Positions 49,101 through 58,103 of a stretch of DNA of 64,000 nt are shown here, one piece after another. A program made the position numbers and the translations under genes. Each line of letters opens with the position of its first letter. Position 1 is the first letter of the stretch. Under the pieces are notes generated by a model. It saw only the letters and a list, made by a program, of their open reading frames with translations. It was not told the DNA's origin and did not search any database. Source of the stretch: Aureibacter tunicatorum (GTDB lineage: Bacteria; Bacteroidota; Bacteroidia; Cytophagales; Cyclobacteriaceae); contig NZ_AP025309.1 in NCBI RefSeq assembly GCF_036492635.1, forward strand, positions 1-64,000, given 5' to 3'.

Positions 49101-49697
49101 ATTATTGCCATAGTATTCGAAATACCTCTGATAATCCATGTATTGAAGCATATGATCCCTGGACATAGGAGAAATATGGCTCGGCGAAAGGTTCAGATAA
49201 CTTGCATCGCTTTCTCCAAATTGCAATCCCAAGAATTTAGGGCCTGCCAAATTATACAGTTCGGTGGCCACATCGGAATAAGAGCCTTCCACATGGGCAC
49301 GCTCGTTATAATTTTGATATGCCACCTTAGGCGTTCTGAATATTTTATAACCCGCAAGTTTCAATGTGTGATCGCTGTCTTTTATCCATTTGGCTAGCTC
49401 CTTATGCTTGGGCAAAAGGCCATTGGCAACCACCTTTTCTTCTATCCGCAAAGCAGTCCCTCCGGAAATATCTCCATTTGGTTTAAAATGCTTATTGCTG
49501 AAGCTTTTTTGTTGAAACTGCATTTTGTTTTGAAACAAGTCTCTCGTCGCAGGGGGCGAAGGTCTTCGTTTGTTTATAGGATAATCCATAGGAGATACTT
49601 TGTAAGGATAAATCCTGAGAGAGTTTTCCTGCTTTTCTTGCGCCAGCAAGGTAAAGCTAAAGCATATCATGAGTAAAATCGACAATAAATACCTCAT
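46191..49697 (-). CDS. Secreted glycoside-hydrolase-like protein, unassigned family (paralogue A)
   Basis: An 1168-residue protein with signal peptide MRYLLSILLMICFSFTLLAQ (ATG at 49695-49697 chosen because it starts the signal). No family can be named. The first ~430 residues look like a TIM barrel, with FGESDASYLNL (~160) and NYEFGAYY (~342) holding conserved acidic residues shared with paralogue B. Residues ~455-540 (AEQEILNRYQLMIVGGDLLY, GGTVIVTGQNAKKLWPEW) resemble the Rossmann/GATase-like domain that follows the barrel in GH42-type beta-galactosidases. The C-terminal ~200 residues (MSEIIMQNMQKMGIKKMLI, FCSLAKKYELTIVLEHN) resemble a second, sugar-isomerase-like barrel. It has no sorting domain, so it may stay periplasmic. 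The likely function is glycan breakdown; this is inference. Confidence 0.65.
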   Translation of the reverse strand: MRYLLSILLMICFSFTLLAQEKQENSLRIYPYKVSPMDYPINKRRPSPPATRDLFQNKMQFQQKSFSNKHFKPNGDISGGTALRIEEKVVANGLLPKHKELAKWIKDSDHTLKLAGYKIFRTPKVAYQNYNERAHVEGSYSDVATELYNLAGPKFLGLQFGESDASYLNLSPSHISPMSRDHMLQYMDYQRYFEYYGNNVGNRVVLHVNEGTSHYLMKEGIATIGEAQTFYRGKVNPLVHYVFLRGASKQYGILLGMGFSGTTPHGNMGFLSEENKNWAKHEIIKEYGELIPDPKSYPTTAKAYKALRMYFQSSSDRGSSLSLFRRLIYSNYMYNGVVMNYEFGAYYDKNRVADKNGKPVAKKEKKLSPAGQLVKSVGEFVDKHPDPGAHITPIAFYMDFYNGWRTPNTKRKEFTSWTNLPYSKGDYFTDNLFSQFYPGYQNVGKYENVSFGMTETPYGDAVDAIFSDAEQEILNRYQLMIVGGDLLYDFNYQRHKLEKFAESGGTVIVTGQNAKKLWPEWSIASVPVSMTDNSKVNLDSKAIQEPLAFDYLPIKNLPSNAHILAKNASDVLAFEMRMGEGNIIISLTENGINKNPQEFSWDDDPTLMYPEGIKRPYYMVKHLESIIDKKAKACMPFEAGENLGLITNRKEKGLYTLALFNNEMKEKDFEIKSNIGDIKSIKEIQLNDTYIKDVVGYYPRGFEQYPIGKNTKTTISGYDVRIFEVKIKESNSLHVLAQNDPVELGKNRFLNISTTTQLKEKILSYSSFFTYFDGVNIKANAMAKANPESLKRESLWMNRKHLRFIIDGRGALENEILEAIQNASVFDYAKDVVIDKKDKNIEMLANDYNITVHYAKDQSIQFIDELKNKPVAQLQVLNRYYDQWDDVFHDYSIVWMSNPYQYKELKGNKTLKINPINPVKQENKMHWIALRNMNSLSNDIASIENFADHFGGVLINGKYVFESAEKQCVADREFLIDHNIDAIVDLRSLIDGYRQIVFEIEWGKIYDKGMVMSEIIMQNMQKMGIKKMLIPSDKFFKRGMTGYKEFCSLAKKYELTIVLEHNAMKDVKELLKATRKMEGWGMNNFEIAGSYQADLERKYKKAKLEPNMWLLMYQTKDRKSSLNHPLCQAPKDYLDLEKLPKDKTTPMVLDAEYLTNKELRKDLQLLNW

Positions 49698-50226
49698 AAT
49701 TTTAAGTTTAAAGAATAGCAATGCATAAATATTGATCACGCCTAATTTTTATATTCTTAATTATTCTCCTTTGTATTCACTTCAGAGGAAAATGAAATAG
49801 TATAAACATGAATCGTGATAATGTCTATTGCATTTTAAAAAAAATCGATTCAAAGCCTTTGAGTCAAATCCCCATTATTTCGAGCATCATTACAGAAATC
49901 GAAACCCAAATTGCCTATGCCTTAAAGGTCATTCTTATTTTATAAAAACATGAAAGCATGTGTTGCAAATATCAGCACTAAAAGTTGCAAGTGCCCATTT
50001 AGTGCTGAAAATTAACACAAATAGCACTTTTATTCTGAGATCATTTATTAAATCGTTAGAAAAACTATGCAATAATTAAAAATATAACATTTAATGAGGT
50101 GATTTTTTGTAATTAATCAAAATAAAAGCTAAAACTTATGCTTTTTATTATGAATATGTCAGGGTGATGATCAGTCTTATCGAATATTAAGTAAGCTTAA
50201 ATACTTATAATATAAAACTTATATAT
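49698..50226. promoter_or_regulatory. Divergent regulatory region with palindromic operator candidate
   Basis: This 529-base gap separates paralogue A (minus) from a lipoprotein gene (plus) and must hold both promoters. CAGCACTAAA (49973-49982) and TTTAGTGCTG (49998-50007) form a perfect 10-base inverted repeat with a 15-base spacer. A further half-site-like ATAGCACTTTTA lies at ~50020, and TGTTGCAA/AGTTGCAA repeats lie at 49961 and 49984. The arrangement looks like a regulator binding site. Confidence 0.5.
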
Positions 50227-52803
50227 ATGGGACAGTCATTTTTTACAAAACCGATACGGTTTCTATTTTTTATGAGCTGTATTGTCTTGACAGTGTTTTT
50301 TATTAGCTCTTGCGATAAAGACGAAGAAATGGGAGCGCCTCCTTCTTCTATCGATTATCAAGAATATATAAATGAAATAGACTTGAAAGAAGCTTGGGAA
50401 TCATCCGTTCCAAAAGTCGAAGGCACAGGAGCATTTCTATTCCAAATACTGGAAGTAAGAAATGACAAAGGCGAAGCAATCGGAGGAACATTTCTGATTG
50501 ATCAAAACCATGGAGTTGTAAGCTTAAAAGAGGGAAATCATTTAGCCCCGGGCACATATAACGTTGACGTAATGGTCTCCAATATCGCTGGAGAATATAC
50601 CAAGGCTAATGCTATAAGTCTTAAGATCAGAACTCCTGAAACGATCGCGCTTGCGCTTACCCCTCGTGAAACGACGCTTTTTATAGACGAAAAGACAAAG
50701 CTTCCAATGATGGATGAATGGATTCCTGTCAGTTTGGATAAAACCGATGGAGCTATAATCACTACATCCCCTGAGGAAATGATCACGCTCAATGAAGAAG
50801 GCTCATGGGTGCCGTTTGCAGACAAAACATACGAAGAAGGCGAATTAAAAATTGTATTCACAGGAACAAAGGATAAATATTATGAAGCTACAGATACATT
50901 GACGATCAATGTAATCGTTGCTTCAGGACCTGAAATTGTTATCACTGGAGAAGGAACACTTTGGACGGACTCCGACAAGCAGGCTCTTACTGACAAAGTG
51001 AAAGGCATGCAAATAGTAGCCGTTAATTACAGTACGCTTAAACTTGTGGACGAAGAAGGCAACGACCACCCTGCGTTTGAGTTGGTTGTTCAGGATTATG
51101 GTCTTGAGCCTATTTATATCAAGCCTAAATCAGGAGTCGCATTGAGCAAGGAGTCTTACACTTTCAAGATTCAATCACTGGATGAAGAAATAGTAGAAGC
51201 AGAGACTGAAGGAGTAATATCAGTAAAAACGACAAAATTCATACTCTCTGGAGAAGTGGAAAAATTAGAGCTTGATGAAAATGGAATAGCATTAGCGAGC
51301 AAGCTTGATGCAATAAAAGTCGATGCGCTTGCGGCTCCGGAAGGAATCGAAGCGATAGTATCGGATAATCGTTTTGAATTTGTTGATAATGCTATCAATA
51401 TTAAGCAAAGCACTGTATTCAGTGATCAAGAGTCTATCCAACTGACGGTTGAAATCAAGTATAACGGAAAAACTATTGCCAGTCAAACAGTCAAGGAATT
51501 TATTGCAGTAAAAGAAGCCGCTTTATCCGTATCAGGAACTGCTAAAGTCATCATCAATGGAATCAGCAATGAAGCACTATCAGGAGTACTTGGAGACCTT
51601 TCCATTAAATACGCCAATGCTGAAAAGTTGGAGCTGATTGATGAAAAAGGGCTATTCAAATTAAGCGCTGATAATAGCAGTGTAGAACTAATAAATCCAA
51701 ACACTGCTCTGACTGAGCTTTCATATCCGCTGACATTAAAACTTTACAAAATAGAAACTGATGCTGACCCTGTAATCACTGAAAACATCTCAGTCTTGGT
51801 TGAAAAAACAAGCCTTTCGATAACTGGAAATGGAACAGTTACGACTACAGAAGAAGATGTACCTAAAAACAGCGAAGTAGCCGGCTTAAACTTTACCATG
51901 AGCCACTATGAAGATCAAGTTGAATATCTCGTTACAAGCGTTAATCCTCAGTCTGATTTCAACTTTATTGACGGAAAACTTCAAGTAAGCGCTTCAACTA
52001 TTTCCGAGGGTGAATACACGATCCATATTGAGGCAAAACTTAATGGATCGACGATTGCTTCATCCACAGCTCAAGTAACGGTAAGACAAGAAGCTCCGGG
52101 AGGTGATGAAGTCTTAATATTCCAATCGACCATGAATATGGAACCATTCCAATATACATTCAAAGAAGGAGGAACACCGTCAAGCATAGGAGAATTCGAT
52201 ACTTACACATTAGATGAAGTCAACGCAATTAAAGGAAATACTTATTGGTTCGAAACTAAAGATGTCGAAACGGATGGTCCATTGAATAGCGGAGAAAAAA
52301 GAGGTATGAGCATTGTCATAAGTGCTGCAGGAAGAGACCTTGCAAGTCCAAATGCTTCTATTCATGCGATTGTTTCTCCTACGATAGACTTGGGCTCAAA
52401 AACAACGATGAAGGTTGCAATAGATGCTTACTATAGCAAATTAATCAATAATTTTGACGCTGATGGGAACGATGATTATCAATGGATGAAAGTCCTCTTT
52501 GTACCTGATAATGAGTATGCTCAAGTAAAAGATAATCTGTCCGAGTCAGATATCAGTAATTGGGTATCGTCAGGCTATGAAGTTAAAAGATTTATTGGAG
52601 GGCAAAAACAAGACCTTGGAGAAGGTCCAGTATCCATGGATGCAAGGTTTGATGGAGAAACCCTTGAGAAAAATGTGAACTCCAGTCAAATGCGTGTTGT
52701 CATGGTTATTGAGAATACAAGAGATCAAAATGGAAACTCGGGTGCTAATCGATTCAATACTGGAGAGATATCCTTAAGCAAATTAGAAGTGTACGGAAAA
52801 TAA
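50227..52803 (+). CDS. Lipoprotein with cadherin/Ig-like repeats, glycan-binding type
   Basis: An 858-residue lipoprotein (lipobox ISSC at ~Cys29, followed by DKDEEMG). It starts with the same module as the two SusCD-associated lipoproteins (GVVSLKEGNHLAPGTYNVDV, ~101-120), then has about five all-beta repeats of ~90 residues with recurring LSITGNG/LSVSGTA/FILSGEV starts (~240, 340, 435, 535), and a C-terminal beta-sandwich-like domain (~640-858, LDLGSKTTMKVAIDAYYSK-type strands, ending LSKLEVYGK). No catalytic motif is seen. Located between two paralogous secreted enzymes and facing the same promoter region as one of them, it is probably a surface binding protein for their substrate. No SusCD pair accompanies it. 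Confidence 0.65.
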   Translation: MGQSFFTKPIRFLFFMSCIVLTVFFISSCDKDEEMGAPPSSIDYQEYINEIDLKEAWESSVPKVEGTGAFLFQILEVRNDKGEAIGGTFLIDQNHGVVSLKEGNHLAPGTYNVDVMVSNIAGEYTKANAISLKIRTPETIALALTPRETTLFIDEKTKLPMMDEWIPVSLDKTDGAIITTSPEEMITLNEEGSWVPFADKTYEEGELKIVFTGTKDKYYEATDTLTINVIVASGPEIVITGEGTLWTDSDKQALTDKVKGMQIVAVNYSTLKLVDEEGNDHPAFELVVQDYGLEPIYIKPKSGVALSKESYTFKIQSLDEEIVEAETEGVISVKTTKFILSGEVEKLELDENGIALASKLDAIKVDALAAPEGIEAIVSDNRFEFVDNAINIKQSTVFSDQESIQLTVEIKYNGKTIASQTVKEFIAVKEAALSVSGTAKVIINGISNEALSGVLGDLSIKYANAEKLELIDEKGLFKLSADNSSVELINPNTALTELSYPLTLKLYKIETDADPVITENISVLVEKTSLSITGNGTVTTTEEDVPKNSEVAGLNFTMSHYEDQVEYLVTSVNPQSDFNFIDGKLQVSASTISEGEYTIHIEAKLNGSTIASSTAQVTVRQEAPGGDEVLIFQSTMNMEPFQYTFKEGGTPSSIGEFDTYTLDEVNAIKGNTYWFETKDVETDGPLNSGEKRGMSIVISAAGRDLASPNASIHAIVSPTIDLGSKTTMKVAIDAYYSKLINNFDADGNDDYQWMKVLFVPDNEYAQVKDNLSESDISNWVSSGYEVKRFIGGQKQDLGEGPVSMDARFDGETLEKNVNSSQMRVVMVIENTRDQNGNSGANRFNTGEISLSKLEVYGK

Positions 52804-52840
52804 AAATTAGAATTCATAATCATACTTATATAACCATAGC

Positions 52841-52875
52841 AAAGGCAAGAAAGATACCTTCTTGCTTTTGTTTTA
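52841..52875 (+). terminator. Terminator after lipoprotein gene
   Basis: GCAAGAA (52845-52851) pairs with TTCTTGC (52859-52865), extended by AAA/TTT, followed by TTTTGTTTTATTTT. It separates the lipoprotein gene from paralogue B. Confidence 0.75.
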
Positions 52876-52920
52876 TTTTAAATACCCCTCGTGTTTTTTA
52901 TAACTTTAACCCTTACCGCT

Positions 52921-55900
52921 ATGGTAAAATTCTTTCGAATATTTGGGTTGGGGATTTGCTTCATATTGATTCATTTGGCATTTAAGCCTTTGTCTACGGA
53001 AGCTCAAGTTCCAAAACTCAAAGAAACTGACCTAAGAATATACAAAGACCTTCTCAATCCTGAAGATTACCCTGAATACAATAAAAGGCCCTTGCCTATT
53101 CCTACTAGATCAACTCTAGGAGATAGATTGCAATTCGCGATTTCAGGCATTCCCTTCAAAAGATTGTCAGATCAATATTCAGCTTATGGTGGTAAAACAT
53201 ATAGAATAGAAGAAACTGGATTAGCTAAGGAAGATCCAGAATATCAATTTTATAAAGTATTTGCAGATAGCACTTTCAATTTGAGAATCGCAGGATTCAA
53301 ACCTTTGCGTAAACCTGGTGATCAAAACCATCATGGATTATTTAATAATGCAACAGGATACTCTGAAAGAGTTCAAATGATATATGATTGGCTTGGCCCT
53401 AATTATTTAGGAATGCACTTTGGTGAATCTGACGCTTCCTATTTTAATATGGGAGAACAATATACTTTCCCTTTATCCAGATCCAAAGAGTTGCAAGGCA
53501 AAGCCTTTAGGAATTATTTCGAATACTATGGTACGCAGACCAATAATTATGTACTTCTTCATTTAAATATGGGAGGTGCCCATCACTTGATGAAAGAAGG
53601 CATTGTCAGCTTGGCTGAAGCACAGACATTCTACAGAGGAGAAACCAATCCATTGATACATTACTCATTTATAAGAGGGGCTGGAAAACAATATGGAGTA
53701 CTTAGTGCGATGGGACATTCCGCAGGAACAGTGAATGCGAACACAGGACAAGAGGCTCCATTTAGCTTGTATAGACGACTAGTTTATTTGAACTACTTAT
53801 ACAATGGAGTGGATCAAACGCAAGAATTTGGAATCCAACAAAGAGATTGGGATCCAAGTCAAGAACTTGTGCCACGTGGAAAAATGATAAGCCATATGGC
53901 CAAGTACATTGATCAAAACCCTAATCCCGGAGCTATGGTGACACCAGTCGCCTTATTCATGGATTTCAATGCAGGATGGAGAACACCTGACAAGAGACGC
54001 ACCACTTTTGACGCTTGGATGAACCTGCCTTACACCCAAGGAGATTATCTCACTGATGGAATATTCTCCATGTTATATCCAGGTTTTGAAAGAATTGGCT
54101 TGTATAAAAATTTCCGATATGACCTTACCGATGCTCCCTATGGAGATATGACTGATGTGATTTTGAGCGATGTGAGAGAAGATATACTTGAAAGATATCA
54201 TCTGGCTATCGTTTCCAGTAAGATAGAAAATGATTTCAAATACATTCGAGCAAAATTGGAAGGCTTTGCGAATAAAGGAGGAAATGTGCTGATAACAGGA
54301 GCAAATGCTCAAAAACTTTGGCCTGAATGGAATATTGGCAAGGCAACAACTATAAAATCAGGCAGCAAAGTAAAAGTATTAGGAGCTGATGATATTACAG
54401 AATCAGAAAGCTTCGAACTCCATCAAATTGGAAGCCTGCCTACAGGAGCTGAGTTGTTAATGCAATTAGAGAGCAATGATCCTGTAGCTTTTGAAGTGCA
54501 GAAAGGCTCAGGCGTTATTACCGTTTTATTAACTCCTTATGGAATTAATAAAAATGAAAAAAGCTTTAATTGGAACCATAATTCGGACGAAAAAGATCCT
54601 CAGCCAATGTCTCGTCCATTTGGACTGTTGAAACATGCGGAAGCTTTATATGACGCCAAACTTAAAATGGCCATGCCTTTCACTGTAGGAGAAGGATTGA
54701 ATCATGTTGTCAATGTGGTTTCTGACACAGAATATCATGTGACGATTTTTAATAACAGCCTGACCCAAAAAGCATTTTCCATTTCTTCCAACATCGGAGA
54801 AATTGTTAGTACAGAAGAAATCGATATGGGAGAGAGAGGGATCATGGATGATCCGGAATATTTGCCATATGTCGCATCACAATACAATGTGGGAACCTCA
54901 GACGCTTCAAATATACAAGGACATGACGTTCGGATGTTCAAAGTCACTATTGATCCCAAGAATGTTAACACGCTTGAAAATATCGAGGTCAAAGACAATG
55001 GTTTGAATAGATTCATTGCGGAAAAAGATTTCCATAACCTTAAAATGAAGCTTAAGTCTTGGGATGCTTTCACCAATGAGTTCTCCGGAGTGAAGCTTGA
55101 CGGCAATGATTTGCTGAATGCTAGTGAAGAAATCGTAGATAAAGATTCAAAATATTTCAACACCAGAGCTTATGGATTTGTATTCGACTTTAGAGATCTG
55201 GAAGCAGAACAATTATCCGATGCCTTTGCATTAGCTAATAACTTCGACCATGCGCATATCATATCAAACGATTTTCCTGAAAAAGTAGAGGAAATTCTTA
55301 ACAATACATCCATTAACACTTATGTTACCGCTGGGGAAATAGATAAGTTCGTATTTATCAATGAAAATGAAGACTTGTCTAAAGATCTTACCGATAAAAT
55401 CGTGGTAATCAATAGAGTTTATGAAAATTGGGATGACGTGTACACTGATGCGCAAATCGTTTGGAATGATGAAGAAGGCAAGTTAAGTCCAATACCTGAA
55501 GATTCGAAATCGTCACTTATTGGCACTACCAAAAGTGAAAACAGTCTTAAATATCTTTCGTTGCGAAACCTTTCTGACATTCCGAATCGGATCAGCCAAG
55601 TTCCTTCTTTCATGGAGCATTTCGGTGGAATCATGTTAGAATCTGATTATATCTACGGTATTTCTGACACAAAAGCATTAGAAGAAAAATCATGGCTGGA
55701 CAGCAAAAAAATTGATATGATTGTTGATTTCTCCAGTGCTGTGGACGGATTCAGCAAAATGGTATTGGATAAAAGTTGGGATAAAAAATATGACAGAGGA
55801 ATGGAATACGCGGAGGCTGTTCTTAAGCGAATGAATCTAATGCAACTTGACAAAGTAGTTATCACCGCTCATAGGCTAGGGCAAGGAGAAAATGAAGGGC

Positions 55901-57423
55901 TTACGGATTTTGCTACGTTGGCTAAAGATCAAAATATAGATGTCTATATCAGAGACACAGAAGATGTATCATCTAAAATCAATGATATCGTCACCCTTCT
56001 AAACAATCAAGGGCTTCAAAATGTGCATGTATCTTCATCATACGGATTGGCTAAGAATAATGAAACAATAAAAAAGAACACCTCCATGATTTTCTTATGC
56101 CAAATTTCCGGAAGCAAATTGCTTCCTTTAGCTTTAAACAACATGGTGAATATCTCCGAGTTCGAACAAGCAAACAAGATGTTGATTCTTGACGCAGAGT
56201 ATTTGACATCGGCGGAAATGGTGGAAGATATGACCGAATTTGGATGGGATGTAAACCCAAGGCTGTTTATGAAAGAAGAAGCTGATTATCAGTTTACGCT
56301 AAGCACTGACTTCGATGGCGCAGAAAAGTATGAGTGGTATAAAGACAATACCAAACTAAGTGTGACAACATCTACGCTTACGGCCTCTCAAATTGAAGAT
56401 TTTGGAGTCTACTCATGCGCTATATCCATAGGGAACAGCAAGTTTAAAACTCAAGACTTAACGGTGGATCAAATCACTGCAGTTGTCCCTTCGATCAAAA
56501 TCAGAAGCCATGAAGGCGAATTTGAGATTCAAGTGCAACCGGATGACGCTCCAACATACACATGGTATAAAGACGACATAGTATTGGAAGGACATCATAG
56601 TTCTACGCTTTCAGGGTCTCATTATACAGACTACGGAAGATACTATGCCACATTCGATTATAATGAAGAGTTTTTCCAAACACCTGTTGTGGAAGCAGAG
56701 CAAATAGATCCGAACGCTCCGCCCCTTTCCACAAATATCGATAAGGAAACCTTGGTCTTTACGATTAGCACTATTGAAGACGCTCAATCTTATCAGTGGT
56801 TTAAAAATGATGAAAAGCTTATGAATCAGACTTCATTTACATTCAAAGGTTCTCAATATACTGATTATGGCAAGTATCATTGTATTGTTACGATCGAGGA
56901 CAAAGCATACAGGACATATTCAGTAAGCATCGAGCAAAGCCTACCAGAACTTGAACTGGATCTGCAAAGCCCTGAATTTACTATTACCATCAATGCCTCT
57001 GGACCATATGCGTATCAATGGTACAAAAATGACAAATCAATCTCGGAAAGCACCGATCAACAAATCAGTGGCAATCAATATGACAACTATGGTATTTATC
57101 ATTGTGAACTAATCTACAACAACAAAAGAGCAAAATCCAATGCAATAGAAATTGCCAAAGAAGACAAGGTCACCCATTTAGACAAAATCAAGAGTCAATG
57201 CCGAATTGTTCCCAATCCTGCCAAAAATCAATTCAGAATTGAAACAGAGAATTATTCTAAAGGCACATGGCATTTATTTGCACTGAATGGAAAAATGATC
57301 AAATCAGGAATTATTAACAATCAAAGCGTTTCTGTCATCATCAATGAACTGAGTAGCGGAATTTACATAGTCTCTCTAAATTTCGATAATCATTCCGAAA
57401 ATCACCGTCTTGTAATCAAGTAA
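52921..57423 (+). CDS. T9SS-secreted glycoside-hydrolase-like protein with four Ig repeats (paralogue B)
   Basis: A 1500-residue protein; ATG at 52921 starts the signal peptide (an upstream in-frame start adds 10 residues). Over ~1100 residues it is paralogous to the protein at 46191-49697: shared DLRIY, FGESDASY (~167), NYFEYYG, LMKEGI-S-AEAQTFYRG, PLIHY-F-RGA-KQYG, FMDF-AGWRTP, GGNVLITGANAQKLWPEWNI, LDAEYLT. A conserved EFG (~302) aligns with the paralogue's. Four ~85-residue Ig-like repeats follow (~1117-1413), each with Y-WYK(D/N)D and a DYG-Y(H/Y) motif, then a T9SS type A sorting domain (CRIVPNPAKNQ to HRLVIK, ~1420-1500). It is therefore exported across the outer membrane while its paralogue is not. 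The catalytic family is unassigned. Confidence 0.7.
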   Translation: MVKFFRIFGLGICFILIHLAFKPLSTEAQVPKLKETDLRIYKDLLNPEDYPEYNKRPLPIPTRSTLGDRLQFAISGIPFKRLSDQYSAYGGKTYRIEETGLAKEDPEYQFYKVFADSTFNLRIAGFKPLRKPGDQNHHGLFNNATGYSERVQMIYDWLGPNYLGMHFGESDASYFNMGEQYTFPLSRSKELQGKAFRNYFEYYGTQTNNYVLLHLNMGGAHHLMKEGIVSLAEAQTFYRGETNPLIHYSFIRGAGKQYGVLSAMGHSAGTVNANTGQEAPFSLYRRLVYLNYLYNGVDQTQEFGIQQRDWDPSQELVPRGKMISHMAKYIDQNPNPGAMVTPVALFMDFNAGWRTPDKRRTTFDAWMNLPYTQGDYLTDGIFSMLYPGFERIGLYKNFRYDLTDAPYGDMTDVILSDVREDILERYHLAIVSSKIENDFKYIRAKLEGFANKGGNVLITGANAQKLWPEWNIGKATTIKSGSKVKVLGADDITESESFELHQIGSLPTGAELLMQLESNDPVAFEVQKGSGVITVLLTPYGINKNEKSFNWNHNSDEKDPQPMSRPFGLLKHAEALYDAKLKMAMPFTVGEGLNHVVNVVSDTEYHVTIFNNSLTQKAFSISSNIGEIVSTEEIDMGERGIMDDPEYLPYVASQYNVGTSDASNIQGHDVRMFKVTIDPKNVNTLENIEVKDNGLNRFIAEKDFHNLKMKLKSWDAFTNEFSGVKLDGNDLLNASEEIVDKDSKYFNTRAYGFVFDFRDLEAEQLSDAFALANNFDHAHIISNDFPEKVEEILNNTSINTYVTAGEIDKFVFINENEDLSKDLTDKIVVINRVYENWDDVYTDAQIVWNDEEGKLSPIPEDSKSSLIGTTKSENSLKYLSLRNLSDIPNRISQVPSFMEHFGGIMLESDYIYGISDTKALEEKSWLDSKKIDMIVDFSSAVDGFSKMVLDKSWDKKYDRGMEYAEAVLKRMNLMQLDKVVITAHRLGQGENEGLTDFATLAKDQNIDVYIRDTEDVSSKINDIVTLLNNQGLQNVHVSSSYGLAKNNETIKKNTSMIFLCQISGSKLLPLALNNMVNISEFEQANKMLILDAEYLTSAEMVEDMTEFGWDVNPRLFMKEEADYQFTLSTDFDGAEKYEWYKDNTKLSVTTSTLTASQIEDFGVYSCAISIGNSKFKTQDLTVDQITAVVPSIKIRSHEGEFEIQVQPDDAPTYTWYKDDIVLEGHHSSTLSGSHYTDYGRYYATFDYNEEFFQTPVVEAEQIDPNAPPLSTNIDKETLVFTISTIEDAQSYQWFKNDEKLMNQTSFTFKGSQYTDYGKYHCIVTIEDKAYRTYSVSIEQSLPELELDLQSPEFTITINASGPYAYQWYKNDKSISESTDQQISGNQYDNYGIYHCELIYNNKRAKSNAIEIAKEDKVTHLDKIKSQCRIVPNPAKNQFRIETENYSKGTWHLFALNGKMIKSGIINNQSVSVIINELSSGIYIVSLNFDNHSENHRLVIK

Positions 57424-57444
57424 GCTTAATAAATAATCGAATTG

Positions 57445-57480
57445 CAAAGGAGACAGCGTATTGCTGTTTCTTTTGTTTTT
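57445..57480 (+). terminator. Rho-independent terminator after paralogue B
   Basis: CAAAGGAGACAGC (57445-57457), loop GTATT, GCTGTTTCTTTTG (57463-57475, with G-T pairs), then TTTTT and a further T-rich run. Confidence 0.8.
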
Positions 57481-57633
57481 TATTATTGAAGCATATCGCT
57501 AGAAAATATTATATATATGACAAAAGATATTAATAATTATGAAATTCATCATTTTGCAGAAACGATTATTAACATAAATTAAATATATATTATTATTCTA
57601 TAGCAATTTAAGTCTATTAATTCATCATCAACT

Positions 57634-58014
57634 ATGAGCTTATCCGAGCTAATAACTTTAGACAACAGCATATCCGCTAATATGCTGAAAATCAAGCTTG
57701 AGAATGAAGGAATCTCATGTGTTCTTCACAATGAGAATTTCACTAATATGATGCCTTTATATTTCAATATGCTTGGCTGTGGGGTTAGAGTTATGGTTCA
57801 AACTAAAAATATCAAACGAGCCAGGAAAATTGCTCTAATTAATCCTGATAAATTAAAATGTCCAAATTGTGGATCCACAAAAATCCAAAATTCAGCAACA
57901 CTGAAAACTAATAAGATATTATTCTCTCTGATCATCATACTGCTTTGTTTGCCCGTAGGCAACCTGCTTACCAATTACTTTTGTGAGATTTGCGATCATC
58001 GATTTAAAGAATAA
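57634..58014 (+). CDS. DUF2007 (signal-transducing-type) protein with zinc ribbon and TM helix
   Basis: A 126-residue protein. The first ~70 residues fit DUF2007 (LITLDNSISANMLKIKLENEGI, with MMPLYFNMLGCGVRVMVQ), an ACT-like fold of unclear function. A CPNCGSTKI zinc-ribbon half (~76-84) follows, then a hydrophobic helix (ILFSLIIILLCLPVGNLL) and a second Cys pair (CEIC) near the C-terminus. It starts a plus-strand run of small genes ahead of toxin-tip remnants, but shares no obvious link with them. Function unknown. Confidence 0.75.
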   Translation: MSLSELITLDNSISANMLKIKLENEGISCVLHNENFTNMMPLYFNMLGCGVRVMVQTKNIKRARKIALINPDKLKCPNCGSTKIQNSATLKTNKILFSLIIILLCLPVGNLLTNYFCEICDHRFKE

Positions 58015-58103
58015 GCATTTATCGATAATAAACTGATTTAGTACTTTTTAATCTTAAAATAGCTAATTATAGCTGAAAAATTAGAACATTAAACTAGACG
58101 CCT

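Noticed and set aside
46191-57423. Assignment of the paralogous enzymes as lambda-carrageenase or another named marine GH
   Set aside because: No diagnostic motif of a named family could be recognised by eye; the substrate is left open.
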